A model generated the notes under the pieces. The model was not told the DNA's origin. It worked only from the letters and a program-made list of their open reading frames with translations, and made no database searches. Below, piece by piece: positions 54,825-63,941 of a stretch of 64,000 bases of DNA; within the stretch, counting starts at the first letter, position 1, and the number at the start of each line of letters is the position of its first letter. This DNA comes from Arcticimaribacter sp002477625 (GTDB lineage Bacteria > Bacteroidota > Bacteroidia > Flavobacteriales > Flavobacteriaceae). Position numbers and translations under genes: made by a program. Location of the stretch: NCBI GenBank assembly GCA_943846665.1, contig OX044358.1:186001-250000 (forward strand), given 5' to 3'.

Positions 54825-55412
54825 ATGAAAATCGTTATTGCCAACTCATCACATATTCATTTTGCAAAAACCATTAGTCTCTGTATAGACGAGTCGGCCA
54901 AGGATCGGGGTACAGGAATTGCCCGAAGAACTCCGGAGTACATCAGCAAGAAAATGGAAAACGGGAACGCCATTATTGCCCTAGAAGGTGATGTATTCGC
55001 TGGCTTTTGCTATATCGAAGTTTGGGGTCACGGCAAATATGTTGCGCATTCTGGCCTAATTGTTTCCCCAGAATTTAGAGGGAAAGGTCTTGCTAAAGCA
55101 ATTAAAAAAAGGGTTTTTGAATTATCGCTAGAAAAATACGCTGGCGCAAAAATATTTGGGATCACTACGGGGCAGGCAGTAATGAAGATCAATTACGAAC
55201 TCGGTTACAAGCCCGTACACTTTTCTGAAATAACGGATGATCCAGAATTTTGGAAAGGCTGCCAAACCTGTAAAAATTATGATGTACTCACCCGAACCGA
55301 ACGTACGATGTGCCTCTGTACTGGAATGCTTCACGATCCCAACGAGAAAAAACAAAACGAAACAAAAACTACGCGCTTTTTAAGCGGTCTTTTTAAAAAG
55401 AAATCCAAATGA
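54825..55412 (+). CDS. GNAT acyltransferase heading the arginine operon (candidate N-acylglutamate synthase)
   Basis: A 195-residue GNAT protein. The start is the ATG at 54825; the frame is open upstream across the leader but in non-coding text. The acetyl-CoA loop is SPEFRGKGLAKAIKKRVFE (about residues 81-99). An unusual C-terminal tail has two cysteine pairs, GCQTC (Cys146, Cys149) and MCLC (Cys163, Cys165), perhaps a zinc site. It is the first gene of an arginine operon that otherwise has no ArgA or ArgJ, and overlaps argG by 4 bases. It is therefore the likely source of N-acetyl- or N-succinyl-glutamate. Function is inferred from context. Confidence 0.85.
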   Translation: MKIVIANSSHIHFAKTISLCIDESAKDRGTGIARRTPEYISKKMENGNAIIALEGDVFAGFCYIEVWGHGKYVAHSGLIVSPEFRGKGLAKAIKKRVFELSLEKYAGAKIFGITTGQAVMKINYELGYKPVHFSEITDDPEFWKGCQTCKNYDVLTRTERTMCLCTGMLHDPNEKKQNETKTTRFLSGLFKKKSK

Positions 55413-56599
55413 AAAAATTAGTCCTCGCCTACAGTGGCGGTTTAGACACCTCCTACTGTTTAAAAACGCTTTCACAAGAAGGGTATGAAGTTCATGCAGT
55501 AAGTGTAAACACAGGTGGATTTAGTGATCAAGAAATAGAAGAGCAAGAGCAAAAGGCTTACGCAATGGGCGCCACTACCTATCGCTCGATCAATGCGCTT
55601 CAAACTTTTTACGATAAAATTGTTCAGTATTTAATTTACGGCAATGTTCTTAAAAACAACACCTACCCACTTTCCGTTAGTGCAGAACGTATTGTACAGG
55701 CCATCGAAATTATTGAATACGCCAAAAGTATTGACGCTGCCTACATAGCCCACGGCAGCACGGGAGCAGGAAACGATCAGGTTCGGTTTGATCTAATCTT
55801 CCAAGTTTTAGCGCCAGCAATTGAAATCATTACTCCCATCCGAGATCAACAACTTTCTCGAGAAGCAGAAATAGAATACCTGAAATCGGAGGGAATTGAA
55901 ATGTCTTGGGAAAAAGCACAGTACTCCATCAACCAAGGTTTGTGGGGAACAAGTGTTGGCGGTAGCGAAACCTTAACTTCAGACAAAGCCCTCCCGAGCG
56001 AGGCATACCCCAGTCAACTCAGCGCGACTGAACCCATAAAAATTACACTCGAATTTGAACAGGGAGAACTCGCTGGAATCAATGGAAAAGCAGGAAAACC
56101 TGTAGCCCTCATTCAACAACTACAAGAAATAGCCAAAGCTTATGCCATTGGACGTGATGTTCATGTTGGAGATACCATTATTGGAATCAAAGGACGGGTT
56201 GGCTTCGAAGCTGCAGCGCCTTTAATCATCATCAAAGCGCATCATTTGTTAGAAAAACACACCCTATCAAAATGGCAACAATTTCAAAAAGAACAACTGG
56301 GAAGCTTCTACGGGATGCTTTTACATGAAGGAAATTATTTGGATGCCGTGATGCGGGATATTGAAGCTTTTTTAAAGAGCAGTCAAAAAACCGTCAATGG
56401 TTCCGTCATCATAAGCCTACATCCCTATCGTTTTGAACTGGAGGGTGTTCAGTCGCTTAATGATCTTATGAATGCTTCATTTGGAAGCTATGGAGAAATG
56501 AACAAAGGCTGGACGGCAGATGATGCCAAAGGGTTTATTAAAATAACAGCGAATGCACACACCATTTATGGGAGTGTCAATAATACCGAAACAAAATGA
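55409..56599 (+). CDS. argG: ArgG, argininosuccinate synthase
   Basis: ATP-dependent ligation of citrulline and aspartate, the penultimate arginine step. It has 396 residues. The nucleotide P-loop is LVLAYSGGLDTSYCLKTL at the N-terminus; AYIAHGSTGAGNDQVRFDL is the citrulline/aspartate-binding block, and the tetramer C-terminal helix follows. It begins in a 4-base overlap with the GNAT stop and ends in a 4-base overlap with argC. Confidence 0.97.
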   Translation: MKKLVLAYSGGLDTSYCLKTLSQEGYEVHAVSVNTGGFSDQEIEEQEQKAYAMGATTYRSINALQTFYDKIVQYLIYGNVLKNNTYPLSVSAERIVQAIEIIEYAKSIDAAYIAHGSTGAGNDQVRFDLIFQVLAPAIEIITPIRDQQLSREAEIEYLKSEGIEMSWEKAQYSINQGLWGTSVGGSETLTSDKALPSEAYPSQLSATEPIKITLEFEQGELAGINGKAGKPVALIQQLQEIAKAYAIGRDVHVGDTIIGIKGRVGFEAAAPLIIIKAHHLLEKHTLSKWQQFQKEQLGSFYGMLLHEGNYLDAVMRDIEAFLKSSQKTVNGSVIISLHPYRFELEGVQSLNDLMNASFGSYGEMNKGWTADDAKGFIKITANAHTIYGSVNNTETK

Positions 56600-57570
56600 A
56601 AACAGCAGGAATAATTGGTGGTTCTGGATATACGGGGGGCGAACTTCTCCGATTGGTGCTCAATCACCCGGGCTTAACACTAGACTTTGTATACAGCACT
56701 ACCCGACCTGGTTTTGCGTTGAGTGACACCCACCCCGACTTACTGGGGTCTACTACGATGAATTTTACCGATCAAGTAAACTTAGATGTAGCAGTAGTTT
56801 TCCTATGTTTAGGACACGGAAATTCTTCTAAATTTCTAGAACAAAATAAATTCTCTGAGCAAACCCTCATCATTGATTTAAGCAATGATTTCCGGTTGAA
56901 TGCCGACAGTGAATTTATGGGACGAACCTTTGTCTACGGTTTGCCAGAACGCAATAAAGAAGCGATTGAAGAAGCTACAGCCATTGCCAATCCCGGTTGT
57001 TTTGCAACTGCTATTCAATTGGCTTTACTCCCATTGGCAACTGCTCAAAAATTGACCAACAGCATCCACATCAATGCAACCACAGGAAGTACGGGCGCTG
57101 GAGTAGGTCTTTCGGCTACAGCGCATTTCAGTTGGAGAAATAACAATATGTCCTGGTACAAACCCTTTACTCATCAACATTTAGATGAAATTGGGGAGAG
57201 CATCAATGAACTTCAAGGTGAAGCGACTCAAATCCATTTTCTGCCGCAACGGGGCGATTTTACACGCGGAATATTTGCAACGGCCTACACTGCATTCGAT
57301 GGCAGCTTAGAAGAAGCAGTTGCTTTGTATACCGATTATTATGCAAAGGACCCCTTTACCCATATTTCTAAACAAGAGATCGCATTGAAGCAGGTGATCA
57401 ATTCAAATCATTGCTTTTTACACCTCCACCTGCACGAAGGCACTTTACTGATTACCTCGGTGATTGATAACCTAATCAAAGGAGCATCGGGACAGGCAAT
57501 TCAAAACATGAACTTGATTTTCGGATGGGAAGAAGGATTGGGACTCAATCTTAAGGCATCAACTTTTTAA
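56596..57570 (+). CDS. argC: ArgC, N-acyl-gamma-glutamyl-phosphate reductase
   Basis: NADPH-dependent reduction of N-acyl-glutamyl phosphate to the semialdehyde. It has 324 residues. Rossmann start AGIIGGSGYTGGELLRLVL; catalytic Cys in TAIANPGCFATAIQLALLPL; the ATTGSTGAGVG block and HQHLDEIGESI with the acid-base His region complete the family pattern. The enzyme accepts acylated substrates; acetyl versus succinyl is undecided. It overlaps argG by 4 bases; proC follows after 17 bases. Confidence 0.96.
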   Translation: MKTAGIIGGSGYTGGELLRLVLNHPGLTLDFVYSTTRPGFALSDTHPDLLGSTTMNFTDQVNLDVAVVFLCLGHGNSSKFLEQNKFSEQTLIIDLSNDFRLNADSEFMGRTFVYGLPERNKEAIEEATAIANPGCFATAIQLALLPLATAQKLTNSIHINATTGSTGAGVGLSATAHFSWRNNNMSWYKPFTHQHLDEIGESINELQGEATQIHFLPQRGDFTRGIFATAYTAFDGSLEEAVALYTDYYAKDPFTHISKQEIALKQVINSNHCFLHLHLHEGTLLITSVIDNLIKGASGQAIQNMNLIFGWEEGLGLNLKASTF

Positions 57571-57587
57571 CTCCAAAATAAAACAAT

Positions 57588-58382
57588 ATGAAAATAGCAA
57601 TCATAGGCACTGGAAACTTAGGGCTGAGTATCGCCAAGGGATTACTCATCAACAATACAATTACAACATTATATCTAACCAAGAGAGACATCAGTTCCCT
57701 CTCCGAATGGGGGAAGCATAAAAATGTTTTTTTAACGACCGATAATGGCGAAGCCGTCCGTAATTCGGACATCATCATTTTTGCTGTACAGCCCGGACAG
57801 TTCGAAAAAATATTGACTTCCATCAAACCCGATTTAAACGAAAAACATGTCTTAATTTCTACCATCACTGGCTTTAAGATTGACCGGATCGAAGCCCTTT
57901 TGGGGACTCAATATCCCATCATCCGCAGCATGCCCAATACAGCTATTTCAGTACGGAAATCGATGACCTGTATTTGCTCGAACAAGGTTGGTGAAAAACG
58001 CATCGACATTGCATCGGCTATATTCAATGGACTAGGAACATCCATTACCATTGAAGAAGAACATATGCAAGCGGCTACTGTTATTTGTGCCAGTGGAATT
58101 GCCTTTTGGATGCGCTTGATTCGCGCCATGACTCAAGGAGGGGTCCAATTGGGTTTTGAAGCAAAAGAAGCCATGGATATGTCGGTATACACCGCCTTAG
58201 GTGCTGCAACTCTTTTACTCGAAAACAAATCCCATCCGGAAGCAGAAATTGATAAGGTTACTACACCACGTGGCTGTACCATTACCGGCTTAAACGAAAT
58301 GGAGCACCAAGGACTCAGTTCTTCTTTGATTCAAGGATTGGCGGCTTCATTCAATAAAATCAACGACATCTCAACTCAATAA
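57588..58382 (+). CDS. proC: ProC, pyrroline-5-carboxylate reductase
   Basis: Reduces pyrroline-5-carboxylate to proline with NAD(P)H, 264 residues. Rossmann start MKIAIIGTGNLGLSIAKGLL; central text IRSMPNTAISVRKSMTCICS and the C-terminal signature VTTPRGCTITGLNEMEHQGL. Placing it inside the arginine operon links proline to ornithine/glutamate-semialdehyde flux, either as proline synthesis shared with the arg pool or as a drain from spilled semialdehyde. argD starts 3 bases after its stop. Confidence 0.93.
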   Translation: MKIAIIGTGNLGLSIAKGLLINNTITTLYLTKRDISSLSEWGKHKNVFLTTDNGEAVRNSDIIIFAVQPGQFEKILTSIKPDLNEKHVLISTITGFKIDRIEALLGTQYPIIRSMPNTAISVRKSMTCICSNKVGEKRIDIASAIFNGLGTSITIEEEHMQAATVICASGIAFWMRLIRAMTQGGVQLGFEAKEAMDMSVYTALGAATLLLENKSHPEAEIDKVTTPRGCTITGLNEMEHQGLSSSLIQGLAASFNKINDISTQ

Positions 58383-58385
58383 AGC

Positions 58386-59525
58386 ATGAAATTATTTGAT
58401 GTATATCCCTTATATGATGTTTCGCCGGTACGTGCAAAGGACGTATATGTATACGATGCCGAAGGAACAGAATACTTAGATCTCTACGGAGGACATGCCG
58501 TTATTTCCATCGGGCATGGTCATCCGCACTATGTGCAAAAAATAAAAGAGCAGCTGGATCAAATTGGATTTTATTCAAACGCCATCCAGAACCCGCTGCA
58601 GCAGCAACTAGCCGACGCTATTGGACATCAATCTTGTTGTCATGACTATCAATTGTTTTTATGTAGTTCGGGAGCAGAAGCGATTGAAAACGCTTTAAAG
58701 CTTGCCTCTTTTCATACCAACAAAAAAAGAATCCTTGCATTTAAAAACGCCTTTCACGGGAGAACGAGTGCTGCAGTAGCAGCCACCGACAATCCCAAAA
58801 TCAATGCGCCTTTAAACCAACAACAAGAAGTTACTTTTTTAGCTTTTAACGATACAAATGCCCTTGAGAGCGAATTGAAAAAGGGCGATGTTTGTGCCGT
58901 AATCTTTGAAGCCATCCAAGGAGTTGGTGGTTTGGACGAACCCTCAGAAAGTTTTATATACGATATGGAACGCTTGTGTAAGCAATACGAAGCCTGTTTA
59001 ATTGCAGATGAAGTACAGTCCGGCTTTGGAAGATCGGGAACCTTTTTTGCTTATCAAAAATATAAAATAGAGCCTCATATTGTAACCATGGCCAAGGGAA
59101 TGGGTAATGGTTTTCCGATTGGAGGAATATTGGTACATCCGAGCATTGAAGCGCAGTACGGAATGTTGGGAACCACCTTTGGAGGTAACCACCTCGCCTG
59201 TGCTGCATCTGTTGCGGTTTTGGATGTCTTGGAACAAGAAAAACTTCAAAGTAGGGCAAGTGAATTAGAACCCTATTTTGTGGCACAAGCCAAGAACATT
59301 CCGGAAATAAAAAAAATCAAAGGGCGGGGATTGATGTTGGGCCTTGAATTTGATTTCGAAGTGGGTCCCTTACGCAAAACCTTGATTTATGATAAAAAAA
59401 TATTCACCGGTGGAAGTAGTAACAAAAACCTTCTGCGCATCCTCCCTCCTTTAACGGTGCAGAAAAAACACATCGATTACTTTTTTACCAGTTTAAAAGC
59501 AGCTTTAAAAGAACACAGCAACTAA
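58386..59525 (+). CDS. argD: ArgD, N-acylornithine aminotransferase
   Basis: Class III PLP aminotransferase making N-acylornithine from the semialdehyde. It has 379 residues. Blocks: YLDLYGGHAVISIGHGHPHY, FLCSSGAEAIENALKLAS, KRILAFKNAFHGRTSAAVA, EAIQGVGGL, LIADEVQSGFGRSGTFFAYQ, and the PLP Lys in VTMAKGMGNGFPIGG. A catalytic Arg near the tail is visible in LRILPPLTV. It may also act on succinyl substrate. argF' follows after 3 bases. Confidence 0.95.
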   Translation: MKLFDVYPLYDVSPVRAKDVYVYDAEGTEYLDLYGGHAVISIGHGHPHYVQKIKEQLDQIGFYSNAIQNPLQQQLADAIGHQSCCHDYQLFLCSSGAEAIENALKLASFHTNKKRILAFKNAFHGRTSAAVAATDNPKINAPLNQQQEVTFLAFNDTNALESELKKGDVCAVIFEAIQGVGGLDEPSESFIYDMERLCKQYEACLIADEVQSGFGRSGTFFAYQKYKIEPHIVTMAKGMGNGFPIGGILVHPSIEAQYGMLGTTFGGNHLACAASVAVLDVLEQEKLQSRASELEPYFVAQAKNIPEIKKIKGRGLMLGLEFDFEVGPLRKTLIYDKKIFTGGSSNKNLLRILPPLTVQKKHIDYFFTSLKAALKEHSN

Positions 59526-59528
59526 CCT

Positions 59529-60476
59529 ATGAATAATTTTATATCCTTAGCCGATCTCCCCGATTTTGATGAAGCTTTAGCCTTGGCAAAAAGCTTAAAG
59601 AAAGATCCCTTTGCTTTTGAACAGCATGCCAAAAGAAAAACTTTGGGGCTTCTTTTTTTTAACCCCAGTTTAAGAACCCGCTTGAGTACGCAAAAGGCAG
59701 CGCAGAACTTAGGGTTCAACACCATGATAATGAATTTTTCGAATGAAGCATGGGCGTTGGAATTTGAAGACGGTACCGAAATGCGTGGAATCCGATCGGA
59801 ACATGTACGCGAAGCTGCAGCCGTTGTTTCTCAATACTGTGATATGGTAGCCATACGTGCCTTCGCCTCTTTGTCCGACAAGGAACAAGACGAAGCAGAG
59901 GTCGTATTGAACAATTTTGCTCAATACGCCAGCATTCCAGTCATCAATATGGAAAGTGCAACGGGCCACCCGCTACAAGCCCTTGCCGATGCTCTTACCC
60001 TTTCGGAACATCCAACAGCGCACAAGCCTAAAGTAGTTTTGACCTGGGCACCCCACCCTAAAGCACTCCCCCATGCTGTTGGAAATTCATTTACACAAAT
60101 GATGCAAACCCAAGAGGCCAATTTTGTAATTGCCAATCCCGAAGGTTACGATCTAGATCCAAGAATCACCAAAAACATCCCCGTTTTTCACAACCAAGAA
60201 GAAGCCTTGAAAGATGCCGATTTTGTTTATGCCAAAAACTGGTGTTCCTATGAAAACTATGGCGCCATTTTACGAACAGATGACGCCTGGATGCTAGATG
60301 CTGAAAAAATGGAATTGACCAACAATGCAAAATTCATGCATTGTCTTCCCGTTCGGAGAAATATTGTAGTTGCTGATAGCGTTCTGGATCATCCGAATTC
60401 TTTGGTTATTGAACAAGCCAATAACAGAACATTTGCAGCGCAAGCGGTTCTTAAAACCCTTTTGGATCATGTCTAA
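59529..60476 (+). CDS. argF': ArgF', N-acylornithine carbamoyltransferase
   Basis: Carbamoylates N-acetyl- or N-succinyl-ornithine to the acyl-citrulline, replacing the usual ornithine carbamoyltransferase. It has 315 residues. FFNPSLRTRLST binds carbamoyl phosphate; Trp75 in EAWALEFEDG, HPLQALAD and MHCLPVRRNIVVADSVLDH are characteristic. The specificity residue of this subfamily (Pro90 in the studied succinyl enzyme, Glu92 in the acetyl enzyme) falls on Ser90 in RGIRSEHVREA, so the acyl group cannot be read. The 3' end overlaps argB by 8 bases. Confidence 0.93.
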   Translation: MNNFISLADLPDFDEALALAKSLKKDPFAFEQHAKRKTLGLLFFNPSLRTRLSTQKAAQNLGFNTMIMNFSNEAWALEFEDGTEMRGIRSEHVREAAAVVSQYCDMVAIRAFASLSDKEQDEAEVVLNNFAQYASIPVINMESATGHPLQALADALTLSEHPTAHKPKVVLTWAPHPKALPHAVGNSFTQMMQTQEANFVIANPEGYDLDPRITKNIPVFHNQEEALKDADFVYAKNWCSYENYGAILRTDDAWMLDAEKMELTNNAKFMHCLPVRRNIVVADSVLDHPNSLVIEQANNRTFAAQAVLKTLLDHV

Positions 60477-61242
60477 ACTAAGCATCGTAAAAGTCGGCGG
60501 GAATATCATAGAAAACGAAGCCCTTTTGCTGCCCTTTCTTCAAGGCTTTGCTGAGTTGACTGGGCCAAAAATACTTATACATGGCGGTGGTAAAAAAGCC
60601 AGTCAATGGGCAGAACGTTTGGGAATTAGGGTGCAAATGAATGCCGGAAGAAGAATTACCGATACGGATACCTTAGAACTTATTACCGGGATTTATGGAG
60701 GACAGGTAAACAAGAACATCGTCGCCAAACTTCAAGGGTTGGGTTGCAATGCAATGGGTTTATCGGGCGCCGATGGAAACGCCATCCAAGCGATCAAAAG
60801 ACCGGTTGCAGCAATTGACTATGGTTGGGTGGGAGATGTACAATCCGTTAATAGCGTCTTTTTCTCCCAACTCCTAAACCAAGGGCTAAGCCCCGTTTGC
60901 TGTGCACTAACCCACGATGGAAAAGGGCAATTACTCAATACCAATGCCGACACCATTGCCGCTCAAATTGCAATTGCATTAGCCAAACAGTTTGACGTTA
61001 AGCTCTACTATTGTTTTGAACAACTGGGCGTACTTCAATCCTTGGAGGATCCCAACTCCTTGATCGAGCAAATTGACACCAAAAAATACAAAGACCTTGT
61101 CGATCAAAAGATCATACACCAAGGGATGCTTCCAAAAATGAAAAATGCTTTTGACGCCCTCAAGCAAGGAGTTTCGAAAGTTGCGATCGGGAAACCCGAG
61201 ATGATTAGTAGTTCCATAAAACACACCACCCTTACCCTATAA
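60469..61242 (+). CDS. argB: ArgB, N-acylglutamate kinase
   Basis: Phosphorylates N-acylglutamate at the gamma-carboxyl, 257 residues from the ATG at 60469, where the family text KLSIVKVGGNII begins; the frame is open 33 codons further inside argF' and is rejected. IVKVGG and LIHGGGKKASQWAERLGI bind phosphate, LLNTNADTIAAQIAIALAK follows with the Asp, and VAIGKPEMI ends the fold. A short N-terminus without the arginine-sensing helix suggests feedback-insensitive kinase, as usual in Bacteroidota; control may rest on the leader. Confidence 0.94.
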   Translation: MSKLSIVKVGGNIIENEALLLPFLQGFAELTGPKILIHGGGKKASQWAERLGIRVQMNAGRRITDTDTLELITGIYGGQVNKNIVAKLQGLGCNAMGLSGADGNAIQAIKRPVAAIDYGWVGDVQSVNSVFFSQLLNQGLSPVCCALTHDGKGQLLNTNADTIAAQIAIALAKQFDVKLYYCFEQLGVLQSLEDPNSLIEQIDTKKYKDLVDQKIIHQGMLPKMKNAFDALKQGVSKVAIGKPEMISSSIKHTTLTL

Positions 61243-61244
61243 CG

Positions 61245-62303
61245 ATGAGCACAATACTGACCCAAGAAGCCCTGAGCCTTTTACAAGATCTAATTGCTAT
61301 ACAATCTTTTTCTAGCGAAGAGGCGGGTACCGCAGGAAGAATTGAACAATGGTTTACAGACCATGCTATTCCTTTTTCACGTGAAAACAACAACATCTAT
61401 GCCTTCAATAAAAATTTCCAAGAAGGCAAACCAACCCTGCTTTTAAACTCCCATCACGATACGGTAAAACCCAACAGTGCTTATACCAAAGACCCCTTTC
61501 ATCCGCATATAGAGGATGGAAAATTGTTTGGCTTAGGAAGCAATGATGCTGGAGGTCCTTTGGTATCTCTAATTGCGCTTTTTACCCACTATTACGAACA
61601 TCCCTACCCCAAGTATAACCTCATTATCGCCGCAACAGCAGAAGAAGAAAGTTCGGGGCCTTTGGGCTTGAATTCCCTCTTAAAAACCCTTCCCCATATC
61701 GACGTTGCCCTAGTTGGAGAACCTACATTAATGCAATTGGCAGTTGCAGAAAAAGGTTTGGTTGTTTTTGATGCAGTGATTAGCGGAACCGCAAGTCATG
61801 CAGCTCATCCCAATGCCGACAACCCCATCATGAAACTCCCCGAGGTACTCAACTGGTTCAATACCTTTACTTTTAAAAAAGAGTCGGAAGTACTTGGTCC
61901 TGTAAAAATGACGGTTACTCAGGTAAGCGCCGGGAAGCAACACAATGTTGTTCCTGCTGACGTACATTTGGTTATCGATGTACGGGTAAACGATTGCTAT
62001 TCGAACCAAGAAATTGTAGCTTTATTACAAGAAGAAGCCCCCTGTACATTAACTCCTAGATCCACCAATTTAAACTCCTCTTCCATCCCCATAACCCACG
62101 AATTGGTTCAGGCTGGCATTGGCTTGGGTAGAGAACCCTACGGCTCGCCTACCCTTTCAGATCAGGCAAAACTCTCCTGTCCGTCACTAAAACTCGGTCC
62201 GGGTGATTCTACTCGATCGCATACCGCAAACGAATACATCCATGTATCGGAAATTGAAGAAGGAATTGCTATATACATCAACCTCTTAAACGAAATCTTA
62301 TGA
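61245..62303 (+). CDS. argE: ArgE-type M20 deacylase (N-acylornithine/citrulline)
   Basis: Zinc metallopeptidase of the M20 family that removes the acyl group, 352 residues. Metal-binding residues: His/Asp in LLLNSHHDTVKPN and GLGSNDAGGPL, catalytic Glu and ligand in ATAEEESSGPLG, then GEPTLMQLAVAEKGL, and His in RSHTANEYIHVSEIEEG. In the Bacteroidota route the substrate is acylcitrulline, matching the order after argF'. It overlaps argH by 4 bases. Confidence 0.93.
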   Translation: MSTILTQEALSLLQDLIAIQSFSSEEAGTAGRIEQWFTDHAIPFSRENNNIYAFNKNFQEGKPTLLLNSHHDTVKPNSAYTKDPFHPHIEDGKLFGLGSNDAGGPLVSLIALFTHYYEHPYPKYNLIIAATAEEESSGPLGLNSLLKTLPHIDVALVGEPTLMQLAVAEKGLVVFDAVISGTASHAAHPNADNPIMKLPEVLNWFNTFTFKKESEVLGPVKMTVTQVSAGKQHNVVPADVHLVIDVRVNDCYSNQEIVALLQEEAPCTLTPRSTNLNSSSIPITHELVQAGIGLGREPYGSPTLSDQAKLSCPSLKLGPGDSTRSHTANEYIHVSEIEEGIAIYINLLNEIL

Positions 62304-63580
62304 AACTTTGGCAAAAAGGAAACGCAGCACATCAAAAAGTAGATCAGTTTACAGTTGGTAGCGATCGGGAATACGACCTGCTACTAGCTGCCTATGATTG
62401 TGAAGCCTCAAGTGCCCACGCACAGATGCTCGCCAAAATAGGCCTTCTTACACAAAAAGAAGCCGACTTATTGAGTACCGCACTGAGTCAGTTGCAAGAA
62501 AAGGCGATTAACGGTAGTTTGGTTATTGAAGAAGAATTTGAAGACATGCATTCCAAAATTGAGCATGTTCTTACGGAACAGCTGGGTGATCTTGGGAAAA
62601 AAATACATACAGCTCGCTCTCGAAACGATCAGGTTTTGGTTGCCATGCATTTGTATCTAAAAGACGAATTGTGCAGCATCAAAAAAACCGTATTCCAATT
62701 GTTTGATTTACTCATGCAGCTAGCAGAGCAACACCAGAAGGGACTCCTCCCGGGATACACCCACCTGCAGGTAGCCATGCCTTCCTCTTTTGGGATGTGG
62801 TTTTCGGCCTATGCCGAAAGTCTGATCGATGATGTACATTTTTTGAATACCGCCTATACCCTAGCCGACCAAAACCCCTTGGGTAGCGCAGCCGGCTTTG
62901 GAAGTTCCTTTCCAATTGACCGGGAATTCACCACCGCACAGCTCAACTTCAGCACTCTAAAAGTCAATGCCGTTGCTGCACAAATGAGCCGTGGAAAGGT
63001 AGAAAAAACAACTGCCATTGCTCTGAGTATGGTGGGGAGTACCCTCGCAAAATTTGCCATGGACATCTGCCTCTATATGGGACAGGATTTTAATTTCATC
63101 TCCTTCCCAGACGATCTAACCACGGGGTCTAGTATCATGCCCCACAAGAAAAACCCGGATATTTTTGAACTCATCCGCGGGAAGTGCAACGCCTTACAAG
63201 CACTCCCAACACAACTCACCCTGCTGACAACCAACTTACCCTCCGGTTATCACCGAGAATTGCAACTGGCCAAAGGCCCCATCATTGACGGTATTCAAGA
63301 GCTAAAGGCTTGCTTGGATATGCTGCTGTTTAGTCTCCCCAAAATAGAAGTTACTCCAAACATAACGGATCAAAAGAAATACGACTACCTCTTCAGTGTC
63401 GATACCTTAAACGCCAAGGTACAAGACGGAATGCCCTTCCGTGATGCCTATCGGGAACTTGGAAATGCTATTGAAGCCGGGAACTACCAACCCAACCGCT
63501 CGGTAGCCCATACCCATCTGGGTAGTATTGGCAATCTTGGACTGGATGCCATTCAGAAAAAAATGGATGCCTTGCGTTAA
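62300..63580 (+). CDS. argH: ArgH, argininosuccinate lyase
   Basis: Splits argininosuccinate to arginine and fumarate. It has 426 residues and is slightly shorter than the usual 450-460. Blocks: IHTARSRNDQVLVAMHLYLK, GYTHLQVAMPSSFGMWFSAY, NPLGSAAGFGSSFPIDREF, and the superfamily signature TGSSIMPHKKNPDIFELIRG with the catalytic Ser loop. It is the final gene of the arginine operon. No classic terminator is seen right after it. Confidence 0.96.
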   Translation: MKLWQKGNAAHQKVDQFTVGSDREYDLLLAAYDCEASSAHAQMLAKIGLLTQKEADLLSTALSQLQEKAINGSLVIEEEFEDMHSKIEHVLTEQLGDLGKKIHTARSRNDQVLVAMHLYLKDELCSIKKTVFQLFDLLMQLAEQHQKGLLPGYTHLQVAMPSSFGMWFSAYAESLIDDVHFLNTAYTLADQNPLGSAAGFGSSFPIDREFTTAQLNFSTLKVNAVAAQMSRGKVEKTTAIALSMVGSTLAKFAMDICLYMGQDFNFISFPDDLTTGSSIMPHKKNPDIFELIRGKCNALQALPTQLTLLTTNLPSGYHRELQLAKGPIIDGIQELKACLDMLLFSLPKIEVTPNITDQKKYDYLFSVDTLNAKVQDGMPFRDAYRELGNAIEAGNYQPNRSVAHTHLGSIGNLGLDAIQKKMDALR

Positions 63581-63629
63581 TCTCTTTCTTTAATAAGCTG
63601 AATAACAAGTGTTTTAGCACCTGGTTCAT

Positions 63630-63660
63630 TTTGTATTATAAAGGAACTTTTATATATTTG
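63630..63660 (+). promoter_or_regulatory. Consensus Bacteroidota promoter after argH
   Basis: TTTG (63630-63633), 19 bases, then TATATTTG (63653-63660): an essentially perfect TTTG-N19-TAnnTTTG. A transcript would start about 63667 and run through the structured 270-base stretch toward the partial gene at 63942. Confidence 0.65.
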
Positions 63661-63666
63661 AAAAGA

Positions 63667-63941
63667 ACCGCTCCAAATCGTGTTCTTCTTTATATGAACA
63701 ACCTACGCTTTTATCTTAATAGAGGGTATTACTGTACTGCATTGCTTAAATGCGCAATGTCTGAGCTGTTGTATGGCACTAAAGCCCAAGACAACCCAAA
63801 TCCCATAGATTCTTTTTTATCATATCTCAAGAACCAAGTGTTCAACAATACACACCCATTTGGGTAGTATTGTGGAACTCAATAAAAATATTATGGAAAT
63901 AAACACACCTGAAGGTGTGTATATACAATAGTTGTGCGTAA
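63667..63941 (+). ncRNA. Structured leader or small RNA candidate
   Basis: Between the promoter and the next gene there are several inverted repeats: AAGAAC with GTTCTT near 63661-63690, CATTGC with GCAATG, a long stepped hairpin at 63840-63878 (GTTC/GAAC outside, CAATAC/GTATTG, then ACCCA/TGGGT around TT), and ACACACC with GGTGTGT at 63903-63920. A 57-codon frame (ATG at 63694, TAG at 63865-63867) exists but has no recognisable features. This is either a long regulatory leader or a stand-alone RNA; no known family recognised. With flanking bases it fills the 361-base gap 63581-63941. Confidence 0.35.

Noticed and set aside
63694..63867. 57-codon frame downstream of argH as a protein gene
   Set aside because: No recognisable domain, mixed composition, and it lies over hairpin-forming sequence; treated as part of a leader/RNA candidate.
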